From: Roseivirga pacifica
Lineage (GTDB): Bacteria > Bacteroidota > Bacteroidia > Cytophagales > Cyclobacteriaceae
Direction of reading: 5' to 3'
DNA length: 64,000 bases
Assembly (NCBI RefSeq): GCF_900111145.1
Contig: NZ_FOIR01000001.1
Span: 131,501-195,500 of the forward strand
The notes beneath the pieces were generated by a model that was given only the letters and a program-made list of their open reading frames with translations, had not been told where the DNA came from and ran no database searches. Position numbers and translations under genes: made by a program. Positions 1 through 9,429 of this stretch are shown piece after piece. Numbering within the stretch: the first letter of the stretch is position 1; every line of letters begins with the position of its first letter.

Positions 1-728
1 CCAAAATCAGGGAAAATCTCGGTTAGGTTTAAACTTCCTTTCGTATCATTCTGAAGACTTTGATAGAACACGCCACCCCATACAGAAAGAGATTTTTGAG
101 GTTTAGAAGGACTCATAATTGTATGGCCAATTCTTAAGCTACTGTTAAACGCGGGCATTGGCTCTACAATGGCCTCTACATCTACAAAGTTGTAGTTGTT
201 ATCCCAAGCCAAAAAGATTGGCCCTACGGCACCCGCCAAAGTAACGCCCAAACCATATGAATCTGCCTTAAAATTCTGCACAGTTTCAAAGCCAATAGGC
301 TCAATTAAGCTCACATTTGTCTCCGTGGTTCCACCCCCAATAATTCCATAAACATTTAAAAAAGGTAGCAGCCAAATATCTGGTCTAACAGTATAGGCAT
401 TAGTATTTGCCACGGTTGGCCCAAACTTTATAAAGCTGCTCAGGTCAACCATTTGACTACCGTTAAAGCCAATTTGGATACTTTGGATATCGATATCTTG
501 TCGCTGCGTAAAGTAGATGCCACTTATTCCGTAGGCATACTGAATATCATATCCTCTTTTATAAGCTTGCTTACCCAAAATTGGCAGCTTGTAAGGGTAG
601 TTCATTTGCTTTAAACTGTCGTAGTAGGGCTTGTAAATCGGGTTGTCCGACATACCCATTCCTTGTCCAAAACCAGCAACACTGCAAAACAGCAGCCCCA
701 CGAATAACACAGCAAATAAACCTCTCAT
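1..728 (-). CDS. Secreted or outer-membrane protein of unknown family, 3' end cut by window
   Basis: The reading frame is open from an ATG at 728 to the window edge (242 residues seen), so the C-terminus is missing. The N-terminus is a clear signal peptide (basic start, hydrophobic core, cleavage near GFGQ). The rest alternates hydrophobic and polar residues and is rich in Gly and aromatic residues, as in an outer-membrane beta-barrel. The start lies 1 nt after the stop of the upstream gene, so the two are co-transcribed. I do not recognise the family; an autotransporter-like or PorT-like barrel is possible. Confidence 0.75.
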   Translation of the reverse strand, partial: MRGLFAVLFVGLLFCSVAGFGQGMGMSDNPIYKPYYDSLKQMNYPYKLPILGKQAYKRGYDIQYAYGISGIYFTQRQDIDIQSIQIGFNGSQMVDLSSFIKFGPTVANTNAYTVRPDIWLLPFLNVYGIIGGGTTETNVSLIEPIGFETVQNFKADSYGLGVTLAGAVGPIFLAWDNNYNFVDVEAIVEPMPAFNSSLRIGHTIMSPSKPQKSLSVWGGVFYQSLQNDTKGSLNLTEIFPDF

Positions 729-729
729 A

Positions 730-1452
730 TCAGTTAGCTTCATTTTTCTTTCCTACCCCTATTGGTATTCCCACATTCACATATAGGGCACTATTGTACT
801 GCGGGTCGCCAGGGTTTCCCTTCAGAATATCCACAAAACCTCTATAATACTTTAACTCTAGATTCATGCCATTACCACCTCTTAAGCGATAGCCCACACC
901 ACCAGAGAACCCAGCATCTATGGTTTTATAATCCTCCTTAATATTATTTGTATAAAGTAAATCTCCATCAGCCCCATCGGCAGAAAATTCATCGAACGCT
1001 TTGCTCAAAAGGCCCAACTGTAGTCCTCCCATGGCAAAAAAACCCTTAGGAAACCTATACTTGATCATGGCCGGAACATTGAAGTACCTAATTTTTCTAG
1101 TCACTTCTCCGTTCTGCAACAAACCATCCAAATCTGTATCTCCCGTGGGATAAACATCCAAGCCATCGGCACCCATTGGCGACTTCACTATTACTCCAGT
1201 GGCCAACCACCAACGGTCGTCACCTTTAAGCATAAAGTCGAAGTAAAAGCCTAAGTTGAAGCCCAACTTACCTTCGCTTGGCTCCAAACCGCTAATTCGG
1301 CTATTTACCAAGCCTCCTTCAAGCCCGAATTCTATTTTTTCCGAATTGAGTTTATCACCAAATATGAGCGAAATAAGGATCTGCCCATTCGCCTTAGGTA
1401 AACCGGCAAGTGAAATGAAACAGATAAATACAGTTGTCCTAAGGCACTTCAA
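730..1452 (-). CDS. Outer-membrane beta-barrel protein (PorT/OmpW-like fold), TTG start
   Basis: The protein is 240 residues with a signal peptide ending near KANGQ, then Gly- and aromatic-rich alternating strands ending in a short basic tail. The pattern (FNLGFYFDFML, GGVGYRLRGG, LELKYYRGF) fits the PorT-type outer-membrane barrels common in Bacteroidota. No ATG is available before the signal peptide: the only in-frame start after the upstream stop is TTG at 1452. It is followed 1 nt later by the next gene and lies about 50 nt after its upstream neighbour on the same strand. Function unknown. Confidence 0.7.
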   Translation of the reverse strand: MKCLRTTVFICFISLAGLPKANGQILISLIFGDKLNSEKIEFGLEGGLVNSRISGLEPSEGKLGFNLGFYFDFMLKGDDRWWLATGVIVKSPMGADGLDVYPTGDTDLDGLLQNGEVTRKIRYFNVPAMIKYRFPKGFFAMGGLQLGLLSKAFDEFSADGADGDLLYTNNIKEDYKTIDAGFSGGVGYRLRGGNGMNLELKYYRGFVDILKGNPGDPQYNSALYVNVGIPIGVGKKNEAN

Positions 1453-1502
1453 GTGAATACTTTAACAAGGAAAAGATACAACAAAAACACTTAAACCCTA
1501 CA

Positions 1503-2303
1503 CTAGCCTGCAGTAGGAAATAATAGCACAAAAACAGCTCTAACCCCCCAAGCAGAAGTATTGCCATTACCATACGGGATTCTTGGCCCCAGAGCTACCT
1601 GGCACATTTGCTTGCCGAGGGTCACCACTTTAGACCCTACAATGTTTAGTGATCCGTTAGTCGAGTCAGTCTTCCAGTTTTGGGTAAGCTCAGAATTAAC
1701 CGCAATGGCGTAGCCACCAGCAAAGTTTCGGGCAACAAAAGGTTGCAGAAAACTGCTGCTTACATCAGCCCTATCTTCAGCCCCAGCAACAGACCATACG
1801 TGGTTTACAAGTGTTCCTATTGTGAGCGTTCCTGCCTGCTTAAGAAAAACAGCTGTTGGCCCCATCCCAAATTTTTTCGTTCCTAAAGCATCATCGGTTG
1901 CCGTAGGCACCAGCAATGCTGGGCCTGCCCCCCAAACCAACCCTCCTTTTGTAGGTGCTTTAGGAGAAAAGAAACCACTCAGCACGGCATCGCCAAGACC
2001 AGACTGGGTTCCACTTGGACCAAAAACATCGGTTTGGGTAATGTAGGGGAGAATTACCCGACCGATCAAATTCCAGTTTTCGCTTATACTTATTGGAATT
2101 ACCGGCTGAAAATTCATTGTCAGCCTACTCCCATCACTCGGGCCAATACCAAAATCTTGGTTGAACTGAAATGGCACACTTACCAAGCTGGCTACCGGGT
2201 TCTGTAGTTTTTTTGCTAACTCATCTGCATCGCTTTGTGCAAAAACAGGTAAGCTGAATAAAACAGCTACTACAACCAACCCAGCAATTTTTACTTTTCT
2301 CAT
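1503..2303 (-). CDS. Putative outer-membrane transporter/porin-like protein
   Basis: The protein is 266 residues with a signal peptide (MRKVKIAGLVVVAVLFSLPVFAQ). The mature part resembles the MetA-pathway phenol-degradation/porin-like family: an N-terminal segment with NPVASLVSVPFQ, repeated amphipathic strands, a Gly/Pro-rich middle (GAGPALLVPTATDD) and a hydrophobic C-terminal strand. Such proteins are often found near sulfatase/HAD clusters, as here. It starts 40 nt after batD and may be transcribed with it. The family assignment is by pattern only and the substrate is unknown. Confidence 0.65.
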   Translation of the reverse strand: MRKVKIAGLVVVAVLFSLPVFAQSDADELAKKLQNPVASLVSVPFQFNQDFGIGPSDGSRLTMNFQPVIPISISENWNLIGRVILPYITQTDVFGPSGTQSGLGDAVLSGFFSPKAPTKGGLVWGAGPALLVPTATDDALGTKKFGMGPTAVFLKQAGTLTIGTLVNHVWSVAGAEDRADVSSSFLQPFVARNFAGGYAIAVNSELTQNWKTDSTNGSLNIVGSKVVTLGKQMCQVALGPRIPYGNGNTSAWGVRAVFVLLFPTAG

Positions 2304-2343
2304 ACCTTAAAATATTAAATAATATCGAGTTCTTCTTTAATTA

Positions 2344-3663
2344 TTATGGGTTAATCCACAAGCTACCAGTTACTACTTTATTGCCAGAGTCCGCCACCAT
2401 AGCATAATAACCTCCCCTAAGCTCCTTCCATTCTGCCAGACTTATTGATGAAAGTATTGACACAAGGCTTTTACCATGAATTCGATCCTGCAACTCGCTA
2501 TTTCCACATGCTCGAATCAAAGCCTCAACTGTAGGTTCTGGTAATTCAAGCTTGTCAATCCAACGGTACAAATGCGACTGAACAGCATCCCCATTCTTTA
2601 TGGCACGGGTAAATGCTCTAAAGAAAAACAACTCTGAATGTATATAGGCCTCGTGCGATTTTCTTCGCACCTCAGCAATTCGTTTCACAAGCTTCAATAA
2701 CGCCCAAACTAGCCCCACCGCAAGCAGAGCGATGAGGACAAAAACCTCTGGCCTAAAGCCAAGAATGGTAAAGGGACCTTCTACTTGTTCAGCCTCCAGT
2801 TGCTGCTGCGCCAAAACTGCCAGCGAGTCTTTTACCGAAGCCAGCATCCCCAAATCAGGATTAGGCAAAACGTTGATTTTCATTTCGGCCAAAGTGCGCT
2901 TAAATAGCTTTTGCTGATAAGGATTCCACCAAGTGAACTCCATAGCCGGGAGAATCACTTCTCCCTCTTGCTCAAAAAGGTAGCGCATCACCTCGGTGCG
3001 GCTAGCACTTATGGCGGTCTTCGACTTGTTGTTACTAACCGAACTACGCCCTGGGTACAAGCTCACGCTATTTAAACTATCCCACTGAATAGGCGGCAAT
3101 AGCTCTGCCAAAGTAGCATCGGCACGCCTGGTAATAGTACGCTCCAGCACATCGCCCACCTTTACTTCAGCAGTATTTCCAACCCAGTTTTGATTGACAG
3201 ATAAACCCGAAGCCACCAACCAATTATCGGCACTAAAAGCTGGTGGAATTGGCATTACCTTTATGGTTCGCGCATTAGTCTTCACCACATGTGGCTTACC
3301 TACAAAGTCGCCTTCAGCTGGCGATTCCACATTAATTTCCAAAGAAGGAAAAGTAACATCCTCGGCCTCGAATGGAAAAACATTGAAAATCATTTCAACC
3401 CCGGGATGTGTTTTGCCATTAATGCTTTTAGAGACACTTATGGTTCTGAAAAACACCGTAAAAGCACCGTTCACTTTAATATTTCCCGGATCTACGCCAG
3501 TGGTAAACCAAGTCGAAGTATAAATACTCACACTTACTTGCATGGGCTCACCAACATAAACCTGTCGCTTATTAAAGGCAATTTCAGTAGTGAATTGCTG
3601 TGCAATCAGCTGACCACCCACCACCAGCATAAAGAGCGCTATAAAGAATCGCTTAGTTCTCAT
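2344..3663 (-). CDS. batD: BatD family protein
   Basis: The protein is 439 residues. A signal peptide (about 1-21) precedes a periplasmic beta-sandwich domain that starts with TTEIAFNKRQVYVGEPMQV, the usual BatD opening. A single membrane helix lies near residues 307-326 (VFVLIALLAVGLVWALLKLV), followed by a basic cytoplasmic tail. BatD belongs to the Bat (Bacteroides aerotolerance) membrane complex. Its start overlaps the end of batB/C by 11 nt, so the two are translationally linked. It is shorter than the roughly 600-residue Bacteroides form, with fewer repeat domains. Confidence 0.9.
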   Translation of the reverse strand: MRTKRFFIALFMLVVGGQLIAQQFTTEIAFNKRQVYVGEPMQVSVSIYTSTWFTTGVDPGNIKVNGAFTVFFRTISVSKSINGKTHPGVEMIFNVFPFEAEDVTFPSLEINVESPAEGDFVGKPHVVKTNARTIKVMPIPPAFSADNWLVASGLSVNQNWVGNTAEVKVGDVLERTITRRADATLAELLPPIQWDSLNSVSLYPGRSSVSNNKSKTAISASRTEVMRYLFEQEGEVILPAMEFTWWNPYQQKLFKRTLAEMKINVLPNPDLGMLASVKDSLAVLAQQQLEAEQVEGPFTILGFRPEVFVLIALLAVGLVWALLKLVKRIAEVRRKSHEAYIHSELFFFRAFTRAIKNGDAVQSHLYRWIDKLELPEPTVEALIRACGNSELQDRIHGKSLVSILSSISLAEWKELRGGYYAMVADSGNKVVTGSLWINP

Positions 3664-5347
3664 TCCCTTTCTGCTTTTGGTTCCGCTTCTTTATCTGATA
3701 TTCAAACTTCTTCTGTAAAAACAGGGCAGGATCATCATCAATTTGCTGCAGTAAGACCTTGAAGTTTTGCTGCTGAGGAGACGAAGCCCCGAGATCATCT
3801 GGCACTTCATCCAACTCTTTGGCCTTCATTATATCCGTAGCCACAGTTTCTTCCAGTCGCTCCTTCTCCATGTCCTCTTTGGTAGCCTCTTGTCCGCCAC
3901 CACTCAGGTCTTCCATGCTATCGTTTTGCTTATTGTTTTCAGGCCCTTCTTCAGGTGTTTCTTCCGCCTCTTTCGGGTCTGCCGAGCTATTTGTTCCTGC
4001 AAGGTGTTCTGCCTGTTCTTGCCCCTGTTTGGCCAGCTCGTTTTCAGGATCCATTTCTGCGGCTTCACCAAAGGCCATTTGTGCGGACAGATAGTCTCCG
4101 CTTTGGTAATAAGCCAAACCAAGGTTATAAGCGCCCATGGCAGAAGTATCTTGATTGAAAGCCTTGATGGCCTCATCATAATTTCCGGCCTTGAAATACG
4201 CCACACCCTTTCTCAGAGGGTCTTGAAAAAGCGCTGCCGCAGTGTCAAAATCACCCGAATCCATGGCCTGCTGGCCCTGATAGTCTTTTGTATACCACCA
4301 ATCGCTAAATGCCCCATTATTTGAACAAGAGCTCGTGAAAGCCATAATCACCAAGCTATAAACAACCCAACCTCGCCTAAACCACAACAGCATGATCAAT
4401 GCTACAGGCCAAATAAAAAGGACACCTGCATCTCGCCACTCATCTTCCTTTTCATCTCCTTTCTCAGTAAACTTTAGGTTCTGCTGTACTTTGGTAGCAA
4501 TAAGCCGAACATCACTATCATCTAGCGTTAGTGCATTCACCCTTACCCTTTCCAAACTGGCAAAACGACTTAGCACATCGGTATTCAATTGCGAATGAAT
4601 AACTTCCCCTCCCTCGGGATTAGGCACTTCGCCTCCCGAAGGAGTATTCATAGGCATAATCTCCATATTATGTTCATGACTGGTTAGGTAGTTCTGGTAA
4701 AGCGTAAAGTCATCTTGGGTAAAATCATCAGCAAAAAGTACGATTGTTCCGGGTGCATCGGTAACACTCATTACCGAATCGGCTAGTTCCAATGCCTCTC
4801 GCTGATTTTGCCCAGCCACAGGCATAATCGAAGGACTCAAACTTTCTATATGACTTTTGATAATGTCGTAATCGCGCGTAAGTGGCACCACTGTGTGCGC
4901 TGTACCTGCAAAGGCTATCAACCCAACCCTAGCCCCAGGGTTCGCCTCCAAAAAATCAGTCAGTTTGAACTTTGCACGCTGCAATCGACTAGGTTGAATA
5001 TCTTCAATAAGCATGCTTTGTGACAAATCGAGCAGAATTACCAAAGGGGTTTCTAGTTGCTTTGCAGGTTCTTCCACGCGCTTCCATGTAGGCCCAGACA
5101 GCCCCATCACGCCAAGCACTAATCCAAAAATGAGTAAACCCTGCATGAGCGCCCGAGTTCTCCCGCTCCCTTTATTAATCATAAAGGGTCGCAAATGTGG
5201 CGCTATATGTTTCTTCCATTTCACCTGTTCTTTGCCCCCAAACAAACTGAGCACAACCACGATAGCTACAGGAATAAACAGCCACAAAAACATTGGCCGC
5301 AAAAAGTGAAAGTCGCTCCAGACTACTGGAAAGAGATCCTTAAACAT
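3653..5347 (-). CDS. batB: BatB/BatC fusion: VWA domain plus TPR protein
   Basis: The protein is 564 residues. Membrane segments lie near residues 18-36 and 67-85. They are followed by a von Willebrand A domain with an intact MIDAS start (LLDLSQSM, DxSxS) and then another membrane segment. A cysteine-containing hydrophobic stretch (AFTSSCSNN) follows, then TPR units (AYNLGLAYYQSGDYLSAQMAF) and a long acidic Gln/Glu-rich tail. The N-terminal half is BatB and the C-terminal half BatC, which are separate genes in Bacteroides fragilis. It sits between batA (8-nt overlap) and batD (11-nt overlap). Role: cell-envelope stress or aerotolerance; the mechanism is unresolved for the family. Confidence 0.9.
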   Translation of the reverse strand: MFKDLFPVVWSDFHFLRPMFLWLFIPVAIVVVLSLFGGKEQVKWKKHIAPHLRPFMINKGSGRTRALMQGLLIFGLVLGVMGLSGPTWKRVEEPAKQLETPLVILLDLSQSMLIEDIQPSRLQRAKFKLTDFLEANPGARVGLIAFAGTAHTVVPLTRDYDIIKSHIESLSPSIMPVAGQNQREALELADSVMSVTDAPGTIVLFADDFTQDDFTLYQNYLTSHEHNMEIMPMNTPSGGEVPNPEGGEVIHSQLNTDVLSRFASLERVRVNALTLDDSDVRLIATKVQQNLKFTEKGDEKEDEWRDAGVLFIWPVALIMLLWFRRGWVVYSLVIMAFTSSCSNNGAFSDWWYTKDYQGQQAMDSGDFDTAAALFQDPLRKGVAYFKAGNYDEAIKAFNQDTSAMGAYNLGLAYYQSGDYLSAQMAFGEAAEMDPENELAKQGQEQAEHLAGTNSSADPKEAEETPEEGPENNKQNDSMEDLSGGGQEATKEDMEKERLEETVATDIMKAKELDEVPDDLGASSPQQQNFKVLLQQIDDDPALFLQKKFEYQIKKRNQKQKGNEN

Positions 5348-6341
5348 AAGCCTCCCTTCGCTTATTCAGTACAAATGCAAAAATGGGCGACACTAAAGAC
5401 GAAAGCAGTAGCAAACCAATGGCACCAGCCAATGGATAATGATAAAGTACGGTTACAGGCTTGTTTTGCTCCTCCTCGTACTCTATGGGTTCCAGCTTGT
5501 CCAGTTCATCATAAATTTCAGCAAGCTCTTGTTCATCTTTTGCCCTGAAATACCTGCCTTCGGTTAGCTCAGCAATGTCAATCAGCGTTTGCTCATCCAG
5601 ATCAGAGCCAGCCACATCTGGGTCTCCAATTCCAATAGTATAAATGATCACCGAATCCTTTTTAGCCATATCGGCCGCGTCCAACGGCAGAATATCAGTT
5701 CCGTCATCTCCACCATCTGTTAACAAAAGCATCACTTTAGTTTCAATGGTGTCGTTTTCAAACATGTTTAAACCTTTCTTTATGGCCTTGCCAATACGCG
5801 TCATTTGACCAGCCATTCCCACATCTGCTTCTCCCAAAAGCTGATCTACGGTTTTCAAGTCTGGGGTGAAAGGCGCCTGAATGTATGCGTTAGAACCAAA
5901 GAAAACGAGGCCCATGCGATCGCCCTCTCGCTTCTCAATAAAATCGTGCATTATGTTTTTCACCGCATCCCAACGCCTAGATTTTCGTCCATCAATGGCC
6001 CAATCTTCTCTGGCCATGCTAAAGGAGATATCTGCTGTTACTAAAAAATTCCGTGAGGTTTTTACCTTCTTCTCTGGTTCGCCCACCAACTGGGGAGAAG
6101 CAAGTGCGGCCAAAAACAACAACCAACAAAGCATTAGCATCACCCAATTCAGGAAGTTTCGCCTTCTAACCAAAGCTGCTCTCCGAGGCTTCTCATTGGT
6201 GTAACTGGCCATCTTATCGAAGCCGGGCATACCCAATGACTCACTACGAAGGCGCAAAGGTGGCACCAACCAAAAAATGAGCAGCGGCAATGGCAACAGC
6301 CAAAACACCCATAGGTACGCTATTTCGAAATTATCTGGCAT
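5340..6341 (-). CDS. batA: BatA, VWA domain membrane protein
   Basis: The protein is 333 residues. It has an N-terminal membrane helix (WVFWLLPLPLLIFWLVP), a second helix near 66-84 before FLVTADISFSMARED, which is the MIDAS motif DxSxS, and a C-terminal membrane helix near 308-328. The VWA domain faces the periplasm in the usual model. The MIDAS Thr/Asp region (LTDGGDDGTD) is present. It overlaps the preceding DUF4381-like gene by 11 nt and batB/C by 8 nt, so the whole Bat block is one operon. Confidence 0.93.
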   Translation of the reverse strand: MPDNFEIAYLWVFWLLPLPLLIFWLVPPLRLRSESLGMPGFDKMASYTNEKPRRAALVRRRNFLNWVMLMLCWLLFLAALASPQLVGEPEKKVKTSRNFLVTADISFSMAREDWAIDGRKSRRWDAVKNIMHDFIEKREGDRMGLVFFGSNAYIQAPFTPDLKTVDQLLGEADVGMAGQMTRIGKAIKKGLNMFENDTIETKVMLLLTDGGDDGTDILPLDAADMAKKDSVIIYTIGIGDPDVAGSDLDEQTLIDIAELTEGRYFRAKDEQELAEIYDELDKLEPIEYEEEQNKPVTVLYHYPLAGAIGLLLLSSLVSPIFAFVLNKRREAYV

Positions 6342-6825
6342 GGCTCTTCACCCACATTTTTGCGTTAGACAAAATAGCTGACTGAACCTCTTGGCTAGGC
6401 ACCTCATCTTTGTAAACCAAAGCCCGTATTTCATTCGAAAACGCTAAGAAGGAAACTCCATTAGCAGTTTTCTCTAAAAAGGCACACCATTCTTCACCAT
6501 GTAATGCCCCCACCTTTTCTCGGGAAAAAACCTTAATGGCAACACTCTTCAAAACCACCAGTGCATGCGGAAACGGATGGGTTCCATCACCAACCTTACG
6601 CAATTCTTCTAGCGCATTTCTTCGGTAGGCATTCCTTTTGTAGTTCCTATAGAAAAGGGCTGCGACTACGATTGCAAGCACCAAAAGCACCCAAGCCAAC
6701 ACATGCCAACCTGTTGCCTCAAAAGTGAAGGACACCGGAGGTGGCTCTTGAAGCTGCCCTAGAGGCACAGCCGATTGCGCCAAAGAATCTGCTTGCTGAG
6801 TAATATGCGCGAAGTACAAACTCAT
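6331..6825 (-). CDS. DUF4381-like membrane protein of the Bat operon
   Basis: The protein is 164 residues. It has a Pro-rich periplasmic N-terminus, one membrane helix (about residues 41-60, GWHVLAWVLLVLAIVVAALF), then a basic, helical cytoplasmic domain containing HGEEWCAFLE, typical of the small membrane protein between the DUF58 and batA genes. A strong Shine-Dalgarno (AAAGGAGG, about 6838-6831) precedes the ATG, which overlaps the upstream stop as ATGA. The specific function is unknown; a scaffold role for the Bat complex is inferred from position. Confidence 0.8.
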   Translation of the reverse strand: MSLYFAHITQQADSLAQSAVPLGQLQEPPPVSFTFEATGWHVLAWVLLVLAIVVAALFYRNYKRNAYRRNALEELRKVGDGTHPFPHALVVLKSVAIKVFSREKVGALHGEEWCAFLEKTANGVSFLAFSNEIRALVYKDEVPSQEVQSAILSNAKMWVKSHAR

Positions 6826-7760
6826 CGCTTTCCTCCTTTAAAAATCTCTTTAAGTTGTTCCTCAAGTGGTGCCACAGTATTCACATTAAACACTGGAATT
6901 CTGTGCTTTTTCATTTGGGATTGAAAAGCCAATAAATCTGCATCGTAGCCCTCCTGAAAGTCCTTTCGCAGGTTGCTGCTGGCACCATCTACATTAAGCT
7001 GTAAGTGCTCATTACCTGCCACAAACTTAGAAGGCAACAGCTCCCTCTCCATAGGGTCGAACACTTTGGCCAGTACCACATCATTATGTTGGGCAATCTG
7101 GGCTAGATACTTCATCACCTCTGGTGAATACCGAATAAAATCGCTGATGACAATTACCAGAAAGTCATGCGTTACAATATTTCTGATTTTCTGGCTCGTA
7201 TCCTTTAGCACTTCTTGATAACTCGAAGCATCGGTTGATGCTAACGCACGATTTCTATCTACCAGTTTTTCTAAAAACCGGAGTATGTTTTTTCTATCTC
7301 TTTTAGGGAAAATGATATCACTGGCCTCATCGGCAAAAATCACTCCGCCAACCCTATCGCCTTCTTTCAGTATTCTAAAGGCCATTAAAGCTGCAAGCTC
7401 AGCGGCCACAACAGATTTGGTGCGTTTTTGCGAACCAAAAAACATCGACTTCGACTGATCTACCACAATTAGGGCGGGCTTTTCTTTTTCCTCAGTAAAC
7501 ACCCTAGTATGCGTTACTTGCGTTCTGGCAGTTACCTTCCAGTCGATATTGCGAATATCATCACCCTTTACATAGTTTCTAATTTCGTCAAAATCGAGCC
7601 CTCGCCCACGCAACTTTGATGCATGCTTACCACCCAACACCGTATTCACCTTATGCTTTTTGCCGCTAAGCGAAAATACATGCGCAAGGTGCTCCATCCT
7701 TAAAAGCTCTTCTAAGGAGGTGAATACATCTTTAGGATATTTGTTTGGCTGACCAGACAT
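6822..7760 (-). CDS. DUF58 domain protein
   Basis: The protein is 312 residues, soluble, with the DUF58 signature RGLDFDEIRNYVKGDDIRNIDW at about 55-75 (here KGDDIRNIDWKVTAR), followed by a VWA-like fold with LIVVDQSKSMFFG. DUF58 proteins sit between MoxR ATPases and Bat proteins and probably act with the MoxR chaperone on the VWA proteins. The gene begins 10 nt after moxR ends and its stop overlaps the next start (ATGA). Confidence 0.92.
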   Translation of the reverse strand: MSGQPNKYPKDVFTSLEELLRMEHLAHVFSLSGKKHKVNTVLGGKHASKLRGRGLDFDEIRNYVKGDDIRNIDWKVTARTQVTHTRVFTEEKEKPALIVVDQSKSMFFGSQKRTKSVVAAELAALMAFRILKEGDRVGGVIFADEASDIIFPKRDRKNILRFLEKLVDRNRALASTDASSYQEVLKDTSQKIRNIVTHDFLVIVISDFIRYSPEVMKYLAQIAQHNDVVLAKVFDPMERELLPSKFVAGNEHLQLNVDGASSNLRKDFQEGYDADLLAFQSQMKKHRIPVFNVNTVAPLEEQLKEIFKGGKR

Positions 7761-7770
7761 TCAGTATGTT

Positions 7771-8736
7771 TTAGGCTAGCACAGCTACTTCTTCCAAAAT
7801 TTTGGTCAACACCATATCGGGCGTTACCCCTTCAGCATTTGCCTCATAACTTAAAATGAGCCTATGGCGAAGGCAATCATGCACAATAGCCCTCACATTA
7901 TCGGCCTCCACAAAGTCCTTTCCTTGCATCCAAGCATGTGTTCTGGCGGCCCTGTCGATGGCAATTGACCCACGCGGACTGGCACCAAAATCGACCCAAG
8001 CATCGAGTTCTTTGTTATACTTATCTGGGTAGCGCGTAGCAGAAATTATATCGACAATGTATTTTTCCATCGCCTCTGAAATCTTCACTTTCGCAATTTC
8101 TTTGCGTGCCTCGAACACTACTTCAGGGCTAAGTTTTTTATGCTCCTGCTCTTTCGCGGCATGCTGCTCTTCCCTGTTCAGTCTTAAAATTTTAAGCTCA
8201 GAGGCATCGTCTGGATAACTGATAATGACGTGCATTAGAAAGCGATCCATTTGGGCTTCAGGCAAAGGGTAAGTTCCTTCCTGCTCCACGGGGTTCTGCG
8301 TGGCCATTACCATAAAGAGCGGATCCATAGGGTAGGTTTTACCGGCAACAGAAACCTGCCGCTCTTCCATTGCCTCGAGCAAAGCCGACTGCACCTTTGC
8401 CGGAGAACGGTTAATCTCATCGGCCAGAATTAGGTTTGAGAAAATTGGGCCTTTCTGGAAAAGAAACTTCTCTGCAGACTCAGGCTGGTAAATTTCGGTA
8501 CCTGTTACATCGGATGGCAAAAGGTCTGGTGTAAACTGAATACGACTGAGTCCACAATCCAACTGTTTGGCCAATGTTTTAATAGCACGGGTTTTTGCCA
8601 AGCCCGGCAGCCCTTCTAATAACATGTTGCCATTGGCCAGTAACACCAATATTATTCTTTCAATGAGCGCATCTTGGCCAATAATAGAGGCCGACATGCG
8701 TGTTTTCAGTTCTTGTATAGATTCTAGAGCAGTCAT
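7771..8736 (-). CDS. moxR: MoxR family AAA+ ATPase
   Basis: The protein is 321 residues. Walker A is GLPGLAKT (residues 42-49) and Walker B is LILADEINR (near residue 103). It contains the MoxR hallmarks NRSPAKVQSALLEAMEERQV and ATQNPVEQEGTYPLPEAQMDRF, and a C-terminal lid with GASPRGSIAID. MoxR ATPases act as chaperone-like partners of VWA proteins, consistent with the four Bat genes downstream. It starts 11 nt after the outer-membrane protein gene, in the same operon. Confidence 0.95.
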   Translation of the reverse strand: MTALESIQELKTRMSASIIGQDALIERIILVLLANGNMLLEGLPGLAKTRAIKTLAKQLDCGLSRIQFTPDLLPSDVTGTEIYQPESAEKFLFQKGPIFSNLILADEINRSPAKVQSALLEAMEERQVSVAGKTYPMDPLFMVMATQNPVEQEGTYPLPEAQMDRFLMHVIISYPDDASELKILRLNREEQHAAKEQEHKKLSPEVVFEARKEIAKVKISEAMEKYIVDIISATRYPDKYNKELDAWVDFGASPRGSIAIDRAARTHAWMQGKDFVEADNVRAIVHDCLRHRLILSYEANAEGVTPDMVLTKILEEVAVLA

Positions 8737-8747
8737 TAATTAATATT

Positions 8748-9416
8748 TTAAAATAACATTTTTATACCGGTATAAAGCATTGGTAGAGAGTTATGAAAGT
8801 CGTATTGTGGCTCAAAAAAAACATTAACTACGGGCCCATTGGTATTAAATATCTTACCAACACCAGCCCCTATAGGCACCTCATGCCGACCCGTTTCAAA
8901 GTTGAAGAGCATTCTTGGGTGCCCCCTGAAATACCAGCCTTTGTTAAAGTCGTGATAAATGCCGGGCTGAAACTCCATAGTAAACACATCAGCACCACCC
9001 TGTAGCGTAAGCAGCGAAATAAACTTCCATCCACCTACTTTACTTACAGAAACAAAATTTCCACCCGCAGCAAACTTTCCTTTATTAAAGTAGCTTACCA
9101 CTGCACCAACACCGAACTGATGTTGCCCGTTTTCTGATTGAAATAAACGAGCTACCAAAAAGTTAGTACCACTAAATTTGTTGGTATAGTTATTATTATC
9201 CTCGTCATAATTGAACTCCGCCTCAGCCGTAAATCGATAGAACCATTTCCCATAGGTAACATTAGCCAAGAACTGTAATTTAGACTGTTCGTCCCCATAA
9301 AACCTGTTCCACAAACCAGCGGTTGGACTAGGATCAATAGGGTTATTGGCATCCTGACCAAACAATGGCGTGGCTGTCAATAAACACAACACTAAGGCAA
9401 CAACTGATTTACGCAT
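8748..9416 (-). CDS. Outer-membrane protein of unknown function
   Basis: The protein is 222 residues with a signal peptide (cleavage near PLFGQ). The mature part is a string of amphipathic strands ending in FEPQYDFHNSLPMLYTGIKMLF, with a terminal aromatic residue as in outer-membrane barrels. It lies 13 nt after the HAD hydrolase and 11 nt before moxR, so it bridges the HAD gene and the Bat operon. I do not recognise the family; it may be a small porin for sulfatase substrates or an envelope protein. Confidence 0.65.
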   Translation of the reverse strand: MRKSVVALVLCLLTATPLFGQDANNPIDPSPTAGLWNRFYGDEQSKLQFLANVTYGKWFYRFTAEAEFNYDEDNNNYTNKFSGTNFLVARLFQSENGQHQFGVGAVVSYFNKGKFAAGGNFVSVSKVGGWKFISLLTLQGGADVFTMEFQPGIYHDFNKGWYFRGHPRMLFNFETGRHEVPIGAGVGKIFNTNGPVVNVFFEPQYDFHNSLPMLYTGIKMLF

Positions 9417-9429
9417 ACTATTTTTTCAA

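Noticed and set aside
3767-4324. Plus-strand open frame of 185 codons within batB/C
   Set aside because: It is antisense to a well-supported gene, with poor amino-acid composition and no ribosome binding site.
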